Shown: positions 1 through 7,815, counted from the first letter of the stretch. The stretch: DNA of 33,235 nt from Treponema sp. (GCA_004554075.1 SFOB01000033.1:1-33235); one strand, 5' to 3'. The notes: generated by a model not told the origin, from the letters alone. Numbers and translations are program-made.

Positions 1-1185
1 CAGATTTACCGCATTACCTTTCCGCCAATAGATTATATAAAGGAGATTTATCAGAAGGTCTTTCTCTATCTGCAGATTCCTTACGAGGAGGGCAAGGATA
101 CCAGCCGCAAGTTCGGCTTTACTAACTTTATTGTAGAAGATGCTAGCGAAAGCTTCCTCAAGGCAATTGCCGGTCTTACAGATCCACAGAAAAAACGTAT
201 GGCAGTTGGTGAAAACTTTATCACCGTTCGTAACGAAGTAACTGCCCGACAGAATCTTGATGACTCATGGCTGCTTGCACAGGGAACTCTCTATCCGGAT
301 ATTATTGAATCGGGTGGAACAAAGAACTCTCATACAATCAAAACTCACCATAACCGCGTTGCGGGAATTCAGGAACTTATTGCAAAAGGCCTGATTATCG
401 AACCTATCCGCGACCTTTACAAAGACGAAGTTCGTGCAATCGGTAAGAAGCTTGGCCTTTCAGATGAACTTGTTATGCGACATCCTTTCCCGGGGCCTGG
501 ACTTTCTATCAACGTGCTTTGTAATGACGGTAAGCCTGATGCAAAGAATGAAGAAGAGCTTCCACTCGCACAGAAAGAACTTGATAAAATTAAACTTGAT
601 ATGTTCTGTGAAAACTGCAGTGCAAGCCTTAAACGCAGCGTACTTCCTGTCCGCTCAGTTGGTGTTCAGGGAGACTTCAGAACTTACCGCTTCCCAGCCC
701 TGCTTACTTTTGCTGATGAGGGAGACGGTTTTTACCACTTCCCTGGAAAGCGCGAAAAAATCGAAGAATGTTCTTCTACAATTACAAATGCTGCAAAATA
801 TATCAACCGCACCTGCATTAAACTTTTCCAGCGCCCAGGCATTGCAGACAGCGAACTTAAGATTCAGGAAGGCTACTGTGACCGCCGCCGCTTAGATCAG
901 CTTCGCGAGGTAGACAACATCGTACTCACAGAGCTCCACAAGAGCGGCTGGTACGACAAAATCTTCCAGCACCTCACAATCGACCTGCCATACGCCAGCA
1001 GCGTCGACCACGCAAGCTTTGTTCTGCGCCCGGTAATTTCAGAGGATGTAATGACAGCAAGATTTGCAATGCTGCCGGAAGATTTGCTTAAAACAATTGT
1101 TCACAAAATTGCCGAGCTTCCGTTTGTTGATGCATTGTATTTTGATGCAACCAACAAGCCGCCGGCAACTTTTGGATGGGAATAA
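1..1185 (+). CDS. guaA: GMP synthase (glutamine-hydrolysing), C-terminal part, 5' truncated by window
   Basis: Converts XMP to GMP with ATP and glutamine-derived ammonia, the last step of de novo guanine nucleotide synthesis in the cytoplasm. The frame is open from base 1, so the gene starts upstream; the first internal ATG is at 199. The visible part is the end of the ATP-pyrophosphatase domain (LAQGTLYPDIIESGG) and the dimerisation domain (RHPFPGPGLSINVL, SVGVQGDFRTYRFPALL), ending in KPPATFGWE, close to the family's usual PPGTxEWE end. An insertion-bearing C-terminal half with the SVGVQGD block resembles the long eukaryotic-type GMP synthase more than the short E. coli form. The glutamine amidotransferase domain is not in the window. 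Confidence in family is high; the long-form assignment is from memory of those sequences. Confidence 0.95.
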   Translation, partial: QIYRITFPPIDYIKEIYQKVFLYLQIPYEEGKDTSRKFGFTNFIVEDASESFLKAIAGLTDPQKKRMAVGENFITVRNEVTARQNLDDSWLLAQGTLYPDIIESGGTKNSHTIKTHHNRVAGIQELIAKGLIIEPIRDLYKDEVRAIGKKLGLSDELVMRHPFPGPGLSINVLCNDGKPDAKNEEELPLAQKELDKIKLDMFCENCSASLKRSVLPVRSVGVQGDFRTYRFPALLTFADEGDGFYHFPGKREKIEECSSTITNAAKYINRTCIKLFQRPGIADSELKIQEGYCDRRRLDQLREVDNIVLTELHKSGWYDKIFQHLTIDLPYASSVDHASFVLRPVISEDVMTARFAMLPEDLLKTIVHKIAELPFVDALYFDATNKPPATFGWE

Positions 1186-1240
1186 ATCAATTTTGCATCC
1201 ATGCAAAATTGATTTAGCGAGTTTTGCTACGCAAAACTCG
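1184..1240. repeat. Two consecutive perfect hairpins after guaA
   Basis: AAATCAATTTTGCAT at 1184-1198 is followed after two bases by its exact reverse complement (1201-1215). CGAGTTTTGC at 1218-1227 then faces GCAAAACTCG at 1231-1240 across a 3-base loop. The first palindrome overlaps the guaA stop codon. Neither has a clear T-run, so they look like dispersed palindromic repeats or mRNA 3'-end protectors rather than simple terminators. Confidence 0.7.
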
Positions 1241-1287
1241 AAGTTTCCAGACATCTCTACAATGGCGACCTCCTGTCGCCTCGTAAA

Positions 1288-1330
1288 TTATCGTTCCGGC
1301 TCAGAGGCAGGCTGTGCCTGCCGACTGTTA
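1288..1330 (-). repeat. Dispersed intergenic repeat, copy 1 (inverted)
   Basis: Read on the - strand this carries the same blocks (GTCGGCA.GCACAGC.TGCC, then TCTGAG and GGAACGA) as the + strand copies at about 8426-8530 and 12347-12444. It contains the hairpin GGCAGGC-ACA-GCCTGCC. It is a partial copy; the second half of the repeat is missing here. Confidence 0.65.
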
Positions 1331-1341
1331 TAGATACACAA

Positions 1342-1371
1342 AGGCGCCATCCGTGGCGCCTCGATTTTTTT
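1342..1371 (+). terminator. Intrinsic terminator between guaA and the convergent yihY-like gene
   Basis: Stem AGGCGCCA (1342-1349), loop TCCG, TGGCGCCT (1354-1361), then CGA and seven T (1365-1371). The T-run is on the + strand, so it ends the guaA transcript. It touches the stop codon of the convergent gene. Confidence 0.8.
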
Positions 1372-2656
1372 AATCATCATTATATGCCGTTGCAGTGTAC
1401 TCTGAGATTTTAGAAATAGCTTTACGGGCAGCGTGATGGCTTTTTTCAATAATCTGCATAAACTCTTCGTCCGTAAATGCAATCAGCTCGCATTCTGCAA
1501 GGGCCTGAGTTTCTGCCTGGTAAGTCTGATTCAAGATGCATTGCACGTCGCCAAGGAAGCAGCCCTGAGAGCGAAGGGTAAAGCCCTTGTCGGAAGCTTC
1601 TGAGAGAGCGCCGCTTTTAAGATAGTAGACGCGGGTTACCTTATCATCTTTTCTGTATAGAACATCACCAATCTGAAGCTTTACTGTATTCTGTGGAGTC
1701 TGGATTTCTGAAGGGTTGATGAAGAGAAAGCGTCGCAGGTAGGCTCCGATTCCCTTAGTGCCGTAAGGCGGAAGCTGATAGATTTCAGAACGCAGCAGAG
1801 TATCAAAAAACTGGGAAACATAAATCATTTGTGCACAGAAGAGGAAGATAGTAAAAAAGAGGTATACCTTCATCATCAAAACTACAAGAGAACTGATTGT
1901 ACCGTAAACAGCATTGTAGTTTGTAACGTTCATAAACATGTTAAGGAAGCAGGAAACAATAAAGAAAGCTATGGTGCTCAGGGCTGCATAAAAGAGGCAG
2001 CGGCGGAGCAGGGGCTTAGTTCCCGGAATTATACGGTAAGCAATTACGGTGCTTATAAAAAGAATAAAGTATAAAACAAATTTTCCAAGATTTGCAGAGC
2101 TCTGCTTTTCAAGAAGAGGGAAGAGGTCCAGAAGAGTCTGGAAAAATGGCAGTGAAAGAATCTGCGAAAAAATAAAGGCGGAAATAAGAACAACTGCAAT
2201 AATCAGGGTGATGGCAAATTCAATGATAAAAGTAAGAATCTGATTAAACCAGGACTTGCGGCGGGAAACCGAGCGGAAGATTTTGTTTAAGGCACTTATG
2301 ATGGAATTAAAAAGTTTGCGGGCCATCCAGATAATCCACACAGCAAGAAAAATATTAAAGGAACTGATAGAGCGGATTTGCAGCATTTTATCAAGGACAG
2401 GAGTGATTTTTACAATCGAATCAAATTGTGAGGTAAAGCTGATTATAAAGTTATAGATGTTCGGGTAGATTCTCAAGATTCCCACGAGAACTGTAAAAAT
2501 AATCATGGTAACCGGAATGAAGGAAAAAATAAAACCAAAGGCACAGGAAGAAGCGCTCTCCCACAAAGCATTTTTCGTAAAGTTCGAAAGCGTCAGATAA
2601 AGCATCTGACCAAAGCGGGAGAATTTTTTCTTTAAGTAAGCCTTGAGAGTGAACAT
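1370..2656 (-). CDS. YihY/BrkB-family inner-membrane protein with C-terminal CRP-like cyclic-nucleotide-binding domain
   Basis: A 428-residue protein of unknown transport or envelope role. Residues 1 to about 290 form the six-helix YihY/BrkB membrane region (for example FGFIFSFIPVTMIIFTVLVG near the N-terminus). From about residue 318 there is a CRP/cNMP-binding fold (GDVLYRKDDKVTRVYYLKSG, then GCFLGDV). In CRP the phosphate-binding cassette has a Glu and an Arg that hold the cyclic phosphate; here they appear as GDVQCILNQTYQAET, with no Arg, so nucleotide binding is doubtful. The open frame extends to 2737, but those 27 extra codons run through the asnS terminator, so I start at the internal ATG at 2656. 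No strong ribosome binding site is visible there. The family call is firm; the ligand and function are unknown. Confidence 0.85.
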   Translation of the reverse strand: MFTLKAYLKKKFSRFGQMLYLTLSNFTKNALWESASSCAFGFIFSFIPVTMIIFTVLVGILRIYPNIYNFIISFTSQFDSIVKITPVLDKMLQIRSISSFNIFLAVWIIWMARKLFNSIISALNKIFRSVSRRKSWFNQILTFIIEFAITLIIAVVLISAFIFSQILSLPFFQTLLDLFPLLEKQSSANLGKFVLYFILFISTVIAYRIIPGTKPLLRRCLFYAALSTIAFFIVSCFLNMFMNVTNYNAVYGTISSLVVLMMKVYLFFTIFLFCAQMIYVSQFFDTLLRSEIYQLPPYGTKGIGAYLRRFLFINPSEIQTPQNTVKLQIGDVLYRKDDKVTRVYYLKSGALSEASDKGFTLRSQGCFLGDVQCILNQTYQAETQALAECELIAFTDEEFMQIIEKSHHAARKAISKISEYTATAYNDD

Positions 2657-2701
2657 AATTATATAATAAAACCTTGAAGGCTTTTTGGGAATAGGAAAAT
2701 A

Positions 2702-2733
2702 AAAAACCGGATTTCGTAATGAAATCCGGTTTT
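2702..2733 (-). terminator. Intrinsic terminator after asnS
   Basis: AAAACCGGATTTC, loop GTAAT, GAAATCCGGTTTT: a perfect 13-bp stem, eight bases beyond the asnS stop codon. The arms supply the T-run. Confidence 0.85.
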
Positions 2734-2740
2734 GCATGTA

Positions 2741-4201
2741 TTAGAAGTCTGCCAGTTTTGGAGCGCGAGGGTAAGGAATAACATCGCGGATGTTTTCCAT
2801 ACCTGTTACGTAGCGCATGAGGCGTTCAAAGCCCAAGCCGAAGCCTGAGTGTGGAACTGAACCAAAGCGGCGAAGGTCGAGATACCATTCGTAGTTTGAC
2901 ATATCCATGTTGCGCTCTTTGCAGGCAGCAAGAAGCTTGTCGTAGCTTTCTTCGCGTTCAGAACCACCGATAAGCTCGCCGATTCCAGGAACGAGAACGT
3001 CTACAGCCTTTACAGTCTTGCCGTCGTCATTCTGCTTCATATAGAAAGACTTGATTTCCTTTGGATAGTTGAAAACCATAACAGGGCCGTTGTAAATCTT
3101 TTCTGTAAGATAGCGTTCGTGCTCTGTTGCAATGTCGCAGCCCCAGTAAGGCTTGAACTCAAACTTAGCACCATTAGCAGCTGCTTTTTCAAGGTCTTCA
3201 ATTGCCTGTGTATAACTGATTCTTGTGAACTTAGCCTTAGCAACCTTTTCAAGACTTTCAATAAGGCCTGGCTGGATTCTCTTGTCAAAGAATTCCAGAT
3301 CGCTGCGGCACTTTGTCAAAGCCCAGTTCAAAAGATATTTTACAAAGTCTTCCTGAATATCCATGTCGTCGTTGAGATCGAAGAAAGCCATTTCTGGTTC
3401 AATCATCCAGAACTCAGCAAGGTGACGTGGAGTGTTAGAGTTTTCTGCACGGAAAGTAGGTCCAAAGGTGTAAACACGGCTCAGGGCTGTAGCAAGAGTT
3501 TCTGCTTCCAGCTGTCCTGATACAGTAAGAGATGCCTTCTTTCCAAAGAAGTCTTTTTTGTAGTCTACAATCTTATAAGCGTCTTCAGGTTTCATTCCGC
3601 CGTTACCAGCTTTTACAGCCATCTCTGCAATCTTTTCCATGCTGAGAGTTGTTACCTGGAACATTTCGCCGGCACCTTCACAGTCAGAGCAGGTGATTTC
3701 CGGTGCGTTGATGTACTGGAAGCCGCGCTCCTGGAAGAAGCTGTGAACTGCAAATGCCATCTGGTTGCGTACGCGGTAAACTGCACCAAAAGTGTTTGTA
3801 CGAGCACGAAGGTGAGCAACGTCACGCAGGTATTCCATAGACATCTTGTTCTTCTGCAAAGGATATTCATCCGGATTTGCTTCGCCAAGACATTTGAGGC
3901 TTTCGAGAGTTACTTCTACAGCCTGTCCGCTTGCAGGAGACTCAATGAGAATACCCTCAGCGCGGAGACTTGCTCCAGTGTTGAGCTTTTTGAGTTCAGC
4001 TTCGATTTCATTTACATTTGCATTATTAGAAGGATTATTGCGGTCAAAAGTGAGCTGGATATTAGCGAAACATGATCCATCGTTCACCTGAATAAAAACA
4101 AGACCCTTTGAGTCGCGAACTGTGCGGACCCAACCACATACTGTTACCTTCTGCCCCTCTGGCTTAGAAGACAGTAAATCTTTAATTAATACTGGTACCA
4201 T
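2741..4201 (-). CDS. asnS: Asparaginyl-tRNA synthetase
   Basis: Charges tRNA-Asn with asparagine using ATP in the cytoplasm. The 486-residue length suits bacterial AsnRS. An N-terminal OB-fold anticodon-binding domain (VTVCGWVRTVRDSKGLVFIQ) precedes a class II catalytic core with motif 2 (FRAENSNTPRHLAEFWMIEPE) and motif 3 (GFGLGFERLMRYVTG), ending in DVIPYPRAPKLADF. The open frame reaches 4255, but an excellent ribosome binding site (AGGAGGG, about 8 bases before ATG) fixes the start at 4201, giving MVPVLIKDLL. A possible sigma-70 promoter and two hairpins lie in its leader. It has its own terminator, so it is probably monocistronic. Confidence 0.96.
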   Translation of the reverse strand: MVPVLIKDLLSSKPEGQKVTVCGWVRTVRDSKGLVFIQVNDGSCFANIQLTFDRNNPSNNANVNEIEAELKKLNTGASLRAEGILIESPASGQAVEVTLESLKCLGEANPDEYPLQKNKMSMEYLRDVAHLRARTNTFGAVYRVRNQMAFAVHSFFQERGFQYINAPEITCSDCEGAGEMFQVTTLSMEKIAEMAVKAGNGGMKPEDAYKIVDYKKDFFGKKASLTVSGQLEAETLATALSRVYTFGPTFRAENSNTPRHLAEFWMIEPEMAFFDLNDDMDIQEDFVKYLLNWALTKCRSDLEFFDKRIQPGLIESLEKVAKAKFTRISYTQAIEDLEKAAANGAKFEFKPYWGCDIATEHERYLTEKIYNGPVMVFNYPKEIKSFYMKQNDDGKTVKAVDVLVPGIGELIGGSEREESYDKLLAACKERNMDMSNYEWYLDLRRFGSVPHSGFGLGFERLMRYVTGMENIRDVIPYPRAPKLADF

Positions 4202-4221
4202 AAATGTACCCTCCTGAGTAA

Positions 4222-4287
4222 GGCCGCCCGGTAGGCGGCCGGTGATAAATAGCAAAGCGTTAAAAAAATTGCGAAAGCAATTTTTTA
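4222..4287 (-). promoter_or_regulatory. Two hairpins in the asnS leader
   Basis: On the - strand AAAAAATTGC-TTTC-GCAATTTTTT (4287 to 4264) forms a terminator-like stem with a T-run, followed by GGCCGCC-TACCG-GGCGGCC (4240 to 4222) just before the ribosome binding site. If transcription begins at the weak promoter upstream, the first hairpin would be an attenuator candidate. It could equally be a dispersed palindrome or a second terminator for the upstream gene. Confidence 0.4.
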
Positions 4288-4318
4288 GCTTTACCTTCTA
4301 TAACGTAAATGTGAGAAC

Positions 4319-4347
4319 ATAATATCACTTTTGAGAACTTCCGTGAA
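4319..4347 (-). promoter_or_regulatory. Possible sigma-70 promoter for asnS
   Basis: On the - strand TTCACG (4347-4342), 17-base spacer, TATTAT (4324-4319). The -35 is poor, the -10 good. It lies between the sigma-gene terminator and the asnS leader hairpins, where a promoter would be needed. Confidence 0.35.
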
Positions 4348-4432
4348 GATGGTGGAAGTTTCGGGGCGTATAAAAAATATGTGGAATCAGAAAAGGCCTT
4401 GGCAAACAAGCCTAAAATTGTAGAAACGTTAA

Positions 4433-4460
4433 AAAACCTTGTTCGGCAGAACAAGGTTTT
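4433..4460 (-). terminator. Intrinsic terminator after the sigma-factor gene
   Basis: AAAACCTTGTTC-GGCA-GAACAAGGTTTT, a perfect 12-bp stem with T-rich arm on the - strand, about 50 bases past the sigma-factor stop codon. Confidence 0.8.
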
Positions 4461-4508
4461 AGTTTCTTCCTCAAGAATGGCTCAGAGCGAGCTATGCGAG
4501 CGACTTTT

Positions 4509-5348
4509 CTAAGCAACGTATGCTTCAAGCCTTCTTGCACGTGTTGGGTGCTGCAGTCTTATGATGGCATGCTTTTCAATCTGGCGGATGCGTTCTTTTG
4601 TGAGTTCGCATTCTTCGCCGACTTCTTTGAGAGACATTGGCTTTGCTCCGTTGAGGCCGTAGCGCATGCGGATTACGCGGGCTTCGTTTGGACGGAGGGT
4701 ATCGATAACATTGTCGATTTCTTCGTGCATAGACTTTTCGATAGCCTTTTCTTCCGGTCGGTCGTAGGCGTTGTCTTCGAAGAAGTCTGAAACCTTTGAG
4801 TGGCCGTTGTCTGTGTCGTTTGTTTCTGCATCCAGACTAATCATTTCGCGGCTGATGTTAATCATATCACGAACATGTGCAGGCTCCATGTTGAGCATAG
4901 CACCAATTTCTTCGTATTCCTGCTGTTCAGTTTTCTTTGTTCCGACAATCTTGCGTGCGTGTTCAATCTGAACAAGCTCGTTGGCGCGGTTAAGAGGCAG
5001 GCGGATAGCGCGGCTCTTTTCGCAGATTGCCTTGAGAATGCTCTGGCGGATCCACCATACTGCGTAAGAGATGAAGTGGTAGCCCTTTGTTACGTCGAAC
5101 TTTTCTACGGCTGTAAGAAGACCAAGATTTCCCTCGCTGATGAGGTCTGTAAGGTCCAGTCCGTGATTCTGGTATTTCTTTGCAACATTTACTACAAAGC
5201 GGAGATTAGCATTAACAAGCTTATCTTTAGCGGCTTTATCGCCAGCCTGAGCCTTCTGAGCAAGCTCAACTTCTTCTTCGTGTGAAATCATAGGGACTTT
5301 GTTGATTTCTTTAAGATACATAGCAAGAATGTTTTCATCGCGTGTCAT
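4509..5348 (-). CDS. Short sigma-70 family RNA polymerase sigma factor (RpoS/RpoD-like, group 2)
   Basis: Directs RNA polymerase to a promoter subset. At 279 residues it lacks region 1.1 of a primary sigma factor. Region 1.2 (ILAMYLKEINKVPMISHEEEVELA) is followed by region 2 (LVNANLRFVVNVAKKYQNHG, DLISEGNLGLLTAVEKFD, with the -10 recognition segment FISYAVWWIRQSI), region 3, and region 4.2 helix-turn-helix (SLKEVGEECELTKERIRQIE). The start is supported by AAGGAG seven bases before ATG. A sigma-54 promoter stands just upstream (separate entry), the arrangement known for rpoS in Borrelia; by that analogy this is probably an alternative sigma factor activated through RpoN. It is monocistronic with its own terminator. 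It could instead be annotated rpoD in some genomes; the missing region 1.1 and the promoter speak against a housekeeping role. Confidence 0.92.
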   Translation of the reverse strand: MTRDENILAMYLKEINKVPMISHEEEVELAQKAQAGDKAAKDKLVNANLRFVVNVAKKYQNHGLDLTDLISEGNLGLLTAVEKFDVTKGYHFISYAVWWIRQSILKAICEKSRAIRLPLNRANELVQIEHARKIVGTKKTEQQEYEEIGAMLNMEPAHVRDMINISREMISLDAETNDTDNGHSKVSDFFEDNAYDRPEEKAIEKSMHEEIDNVIDTLRPNEARVIRMRYGLNGAKPMSLKEVGEECELTKERIRQIEKHAIIRLQHPTRARRLEAYVA

Positions 5349-5592
5349 GGCATAATCTCCTTATACATAATATAAATAGCAAGTATTGTGCCAAGTGAAA
5401 TCGTCAAGAAAAAAAGAAGAAAATTCGTGAAAATTCGTTAAAAACAGGCTGATTTTGACCCAAAAATGGACGAATTCGACACAGTGGGCAATGAAGGGGT
5501 AAAAATCGTGTCATTTTGACACGGTGCTTTTGTAAACGGGGTATTTTGTGTTATTTTGACGCAGATCCCCGGGTCAAGCCCGAGGATGACAA
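5349..5592. other. Sigma-factor upstream region, no gene
   Basis: Between recG and the sigma-factor gene. Besides the sigma-54 promoter it holds the small dyad GTGTCA-TTT-TGACAC near 5508-5523 with a looser relative (TGTGTTATTTTGACGC) about 40 bases on, candidates for an activator binding site, and a 17-bp direct repeat at the recG end. Confidence 0.4.
5378..5394 (-). promoter_or_regulatory. Sigma-54 (RpoN) -24/-12 promoter of the sigma-factor gene
   Basis: The - strand reads TTGGCAC-AATAC-TTGCT, an exact match to the sigma-54 consensus (TTGGCAC, five bases, TTGCA/T) with GG and GC 12 bases apart. The -12 element is 30 bases before the start codon, leaving a short leader with the ribosome binding site. 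An overlapping sigma-70 reading (TTGGCA, 16 bases, TATTAT) is possible but its -35 is only fair. Confidence 0.8.
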
Positions 5593-5615
5593 CTAGAGCA
5601 AGCCCGAGGATGACA
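5575..5615. repeat. 17-bp direct repeat at the recG 3' end
   Basis: CAAGCCCGAGGATGACA occurs at 5575-5591 and 5599-5615. The second copy encodes the last residues of RecG (reading VMSSSGLL on the - strand), so the RecG C-terminus has been rewritten or extended by a repeat unit. Confidence 0.75.
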
Positions 5616-7797
5616 TGACTGTCGCGATGGCGTCTGTGCGGGCCTGCTGCATGATTTCCATGTCTCGCGAAAGGTCTGCTATATGGAAGCCAAGTTCGCC
5701 GGCCTGTACTGTTCCGTTGAGTTCACCAGGGCCGCGGGTTTTGAGGTCCTGCTCTGCAATGAAAAAGCCGTCTGTGCTCTGGCGCAGAGCCTTCATTCTT
5801 TCTATGCCTGTTTCTGTAATATCTTTGCTGTAAATCAAAAAGCAGAAAGACTGGTCGCTGCCTCGGCCTACACGGCCACGAAGCTGGTGCAGCTGGGCCA
5901 TTCCAAAACGGTCTGCTCCTTCTATTACCATGCAGGTTGCGTTAGGAACATCAACTCCAACTTCTATAACTGTGGTTGCGGCAAGCACCTGAATTGTGCC
6001 ATCGCGGAAGTCGTGGAGAAGGCGAACCTGTTCTTCTTCATCAACTTTACTATGGACCAGGGCGCATTTATATTGCGGATAAATATGATCCCGCAGGTGT
6101 GCGAAGGCCCTTTCCGCAGATTTGATATTTTCATCGCTGTCTATTGCAGGGTAAACAAAATAGGCCTGATGGCCTTTTGCAAGTTCCTTGCGGACAGCTT
6201 CGTAGGCATTAATTTCGTTTCCTTCTTTTACAAGGTAGGTAGTAATCGGCTTGCGGCCGGCTGGCATTGTGTGAATGGTAGAAATATCCAGATCTCCAAA
6301 GACGGTGAGGGCAAGGCTCTGGGGAATAGGAGTTGCGCTCATCATAAGGAGGTTTGGTTCAAAAGTATAGCCGCCGACGGTCTGTCTTCCTTTTTCTACA
6401 ATAGCCTGACGCTGCAAAACTCCAAAGCGGTGCTGCTCATCAATTACTGCAAGTTCCATGTCTTTGTATTCTACGTTTGCAGAAAATAGGGCATGAGTAC
6501 CAACTACAATATCAATTTCACCTTCTTTAAGGGCCTTCAAAAGCTGATTACGGCCCTTTGCCTTTAAGTTTCCTGTGAGAAAGGCTGTGCGCACTCCAAG
6601 CGGTGCCAAAAGACGGGCTGTGGTTTCTGCATGCTGGCGGGCAAGGATTTCTGTAGGTGCCATAAAGGCACACTGTCCCTTCCAGCTGATTATACGCAGG
6701 CAGAGGAAAAGAGAAACCAGAGTTTTTCCGGAACCTACATCACCCTGCAAAAGGCGGGCCATTGTAAAGGTTGGGGTAGTTGGCGGCGGCAGACCACGAT
6801 CCAGCTGATTCAGAACGCGCTCGCGTTCTGTGTAGCTGCGGTCTATTTCTGCATCCATTTCATAGATTGCCTTGCGCTGGTCTTCTGTGAGGGGGAAGGG
6901 CAGGGAATTAAAGAAATCCAGTTGCAGAGGGGAAAGACTGTCGGCAAAGGTGGAATCGTCAACACTTTGCTTGTTGAGCGGTCCCTGAGCGGAGTCGAAG
7001 GGAGCCGTAAATCCGCCTTTTCCTTTTCTGTCATAAATACGCTTTGCAAGCACCGACTGAAAATGAAAGAGTTCTTCGTAAACAAGTGTACGGCGGGCGG
7101 CCGCTGCTTGTGACATTTCTGAAGGGCGATGAATAAGGCGGATTGCGTCTTTCTTTTGCATAAGACCGCGTTGAGAGATAAGTTCAGAAGGAATTTCATC
7201 TTCTATGCCAAGCGCATACTGCTGCAAAGCCTGACCAACGGCCTTTGTTACAGCCTTCTGGGTAAGGCCTTCTGTGAGGGGATAAACTGGAATTATGCCG
7301 CTTTCTTTTGGAGGGATGGAAGATAAATCTACAGAGAGGTTACTTCGACTCCGCTCAGCAACCTCGTCGCTCAGGGCACCTTCATCCTCATGTTTTACAA
7401 CTTCAAAGGCTGTGCTCTGCAGCTTTCCGTATTTTACTTCGAATTTACCGGTTACGGTTATTATTGTTCCCGGTATCAGACTCTTTTCCAGAAAGGCACG
7501 GTTAAAGCAGATGAGTTCTGCGCTGCCTGTACCGTCGTTTACTATGATTTTCAGGGTTTTCATTTTGCCATAGCCGAACCATTCGTGGGCTATGACCTGG
7601 GCTACAGTGTGTACTTTGCCGTAATTTGAAGCCTGTTCCCGGAATGTGACTTTGCGGGTTCTGTCTTCGTAGTCCCGAGGGAAATAGAGGAGCAGGTCTC
7701 CGACTGTGAAAACATTTACTTTTGCCAGCGCTTTAGTGAGCTGGGGGCCGATTCCAGAAATTGAAGAAACCGGCGTTTTGATATCACAAACCTTCAA
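5593..7797 (-). CDS. recG: ATP-dependent DNA helicase RecG
   Basis: Remodels stalled replication forks and branch-migrates Holliday junctions. It has 734 residues. The wedge/OB-fold domain is N-terminal (SSISGIGPQLTKAL at 11-24, VHTVAQVIAHEWFG near 62-75). The helicase motor follows: Walker A GDVGSGKT 352-359, DEQH box 452-455 with HRFG, MSATPIPQSL, and motif VI QLRGRVGRG. The start codon is TTG at 7797 (no ATG is near), 18 bases after yggT, with a weak ribosome binding site, so translation may be coupled. Two short in-frame insertions, ERSRSNL (about 147-153) and PFDSAQGPL (266-274), are encoded by opposite copies of one 16-bp dispersed repeat. They lie in the wedge and in the linker before the motor, so the enzyme should still work. 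Confidence 0.96.
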   Translation of the reverse strand: MKVCDIKTPVSSISGIGPQLTKALAKVNVFTVGDLLLYFPRDYEDRTRKVTFREQASNYGKVHTVAQVIAHEWFGYGKMKTLKIIVNDGTGSAELICFNRAFLEKSLIPGTIITVTGKFEVKYGKLQSTAFEVVKHEDEGALSDEVAERSRSNLSVDLSSIPPKESGIIPVYPLTEGLTQKAVTKAVGQALQQYALGIEDEIPSELISQRGLMQKKDAIRLIHRPSEMSQAAAARRTLVYEELFHFQSVLAKRIYDRKGKGGFTAPFDSAQGPLNKQSVDDSTFADSLSPLQLDFFNSLPFPLTEDQRKAIYEMDAEIDRSYTERERVLNQLDRGLPPPTTPTFTMARLLQGDVGSGKTLVSLFLCLRIISWKGQCAFMAPTEILARQHAETTARLLAPLGVRTAFLTGNLKAKGRNQLLKALKEGEIDIVVGTHALFSANVEYKDMELAVIDEQHRFGVLQRQAIVEKGRQTVGGYTFEPNLLMMSATPIPQSLALTVFGDLDISTIHTMPAGRKPITTYLVKEGNEINAYEAVRKELAKGHQAYFVYPAIDSDENIKSAERAFAHLRDHIYPQYKCALVHSKVDEEEQVRLLHDFRDGTIQVLAATTVIEVGVDVPNATCMVIEGADRFGMAQLHQLRGRVGRGSDQSFCFLIYSKDITETGIERMKALRQSTDGFFIAEQDLKTRGPGELNGTVQAGELGFHIADLSRDMEIMQQARTDAIATVMSSSGLL
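6985..7000 (+). repeat. 16-bp dispersed repeat inside recG, copy 1
   Basis: CTGAGCGGAGTCGAAG; its exact reverse complement lies at 7343-7358 in the same gene. In the recG frame it yields the peptide FDSAQG. Similar GAGCGGAGTCGAAG motifs are, from memory, dispersed repeats in various bacterial genomes. Confidence 0.75.
7343..7358 (-). repeat. 16-bp dispersed repeat inside recG, copy 2
   Basis: CTTCGACTCCGCTCAG on the + strand, the reverse complement of copy 1. It contributes AERSRS to RecG near residue 150. Confidence 0.75.
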
Positions 7798-7815
7798 GAC
7801 TTGCCCCGTAGTAAA

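Noticed and set aside
2657..2737. 27-codon N-terminal extension of the YihY-like protein
   Set aside because: It is translated across the asnS terminator hairpin; the internal ATG aligns with where the family begins.
4202..4432. T-box riboswitch in front of asnS
   Set aside because: No AGGGTGGNACCGCG-type T-box sequence is present; only simple hairpins.
4305..4512. A + strand open stretch reading like NFREDGGSFGAYKKYVESEK
   Set aside because: No start codon or ribosome binding site, and it runs through the sigma-gene terminator. It may be a gene relic but I cannot support one.
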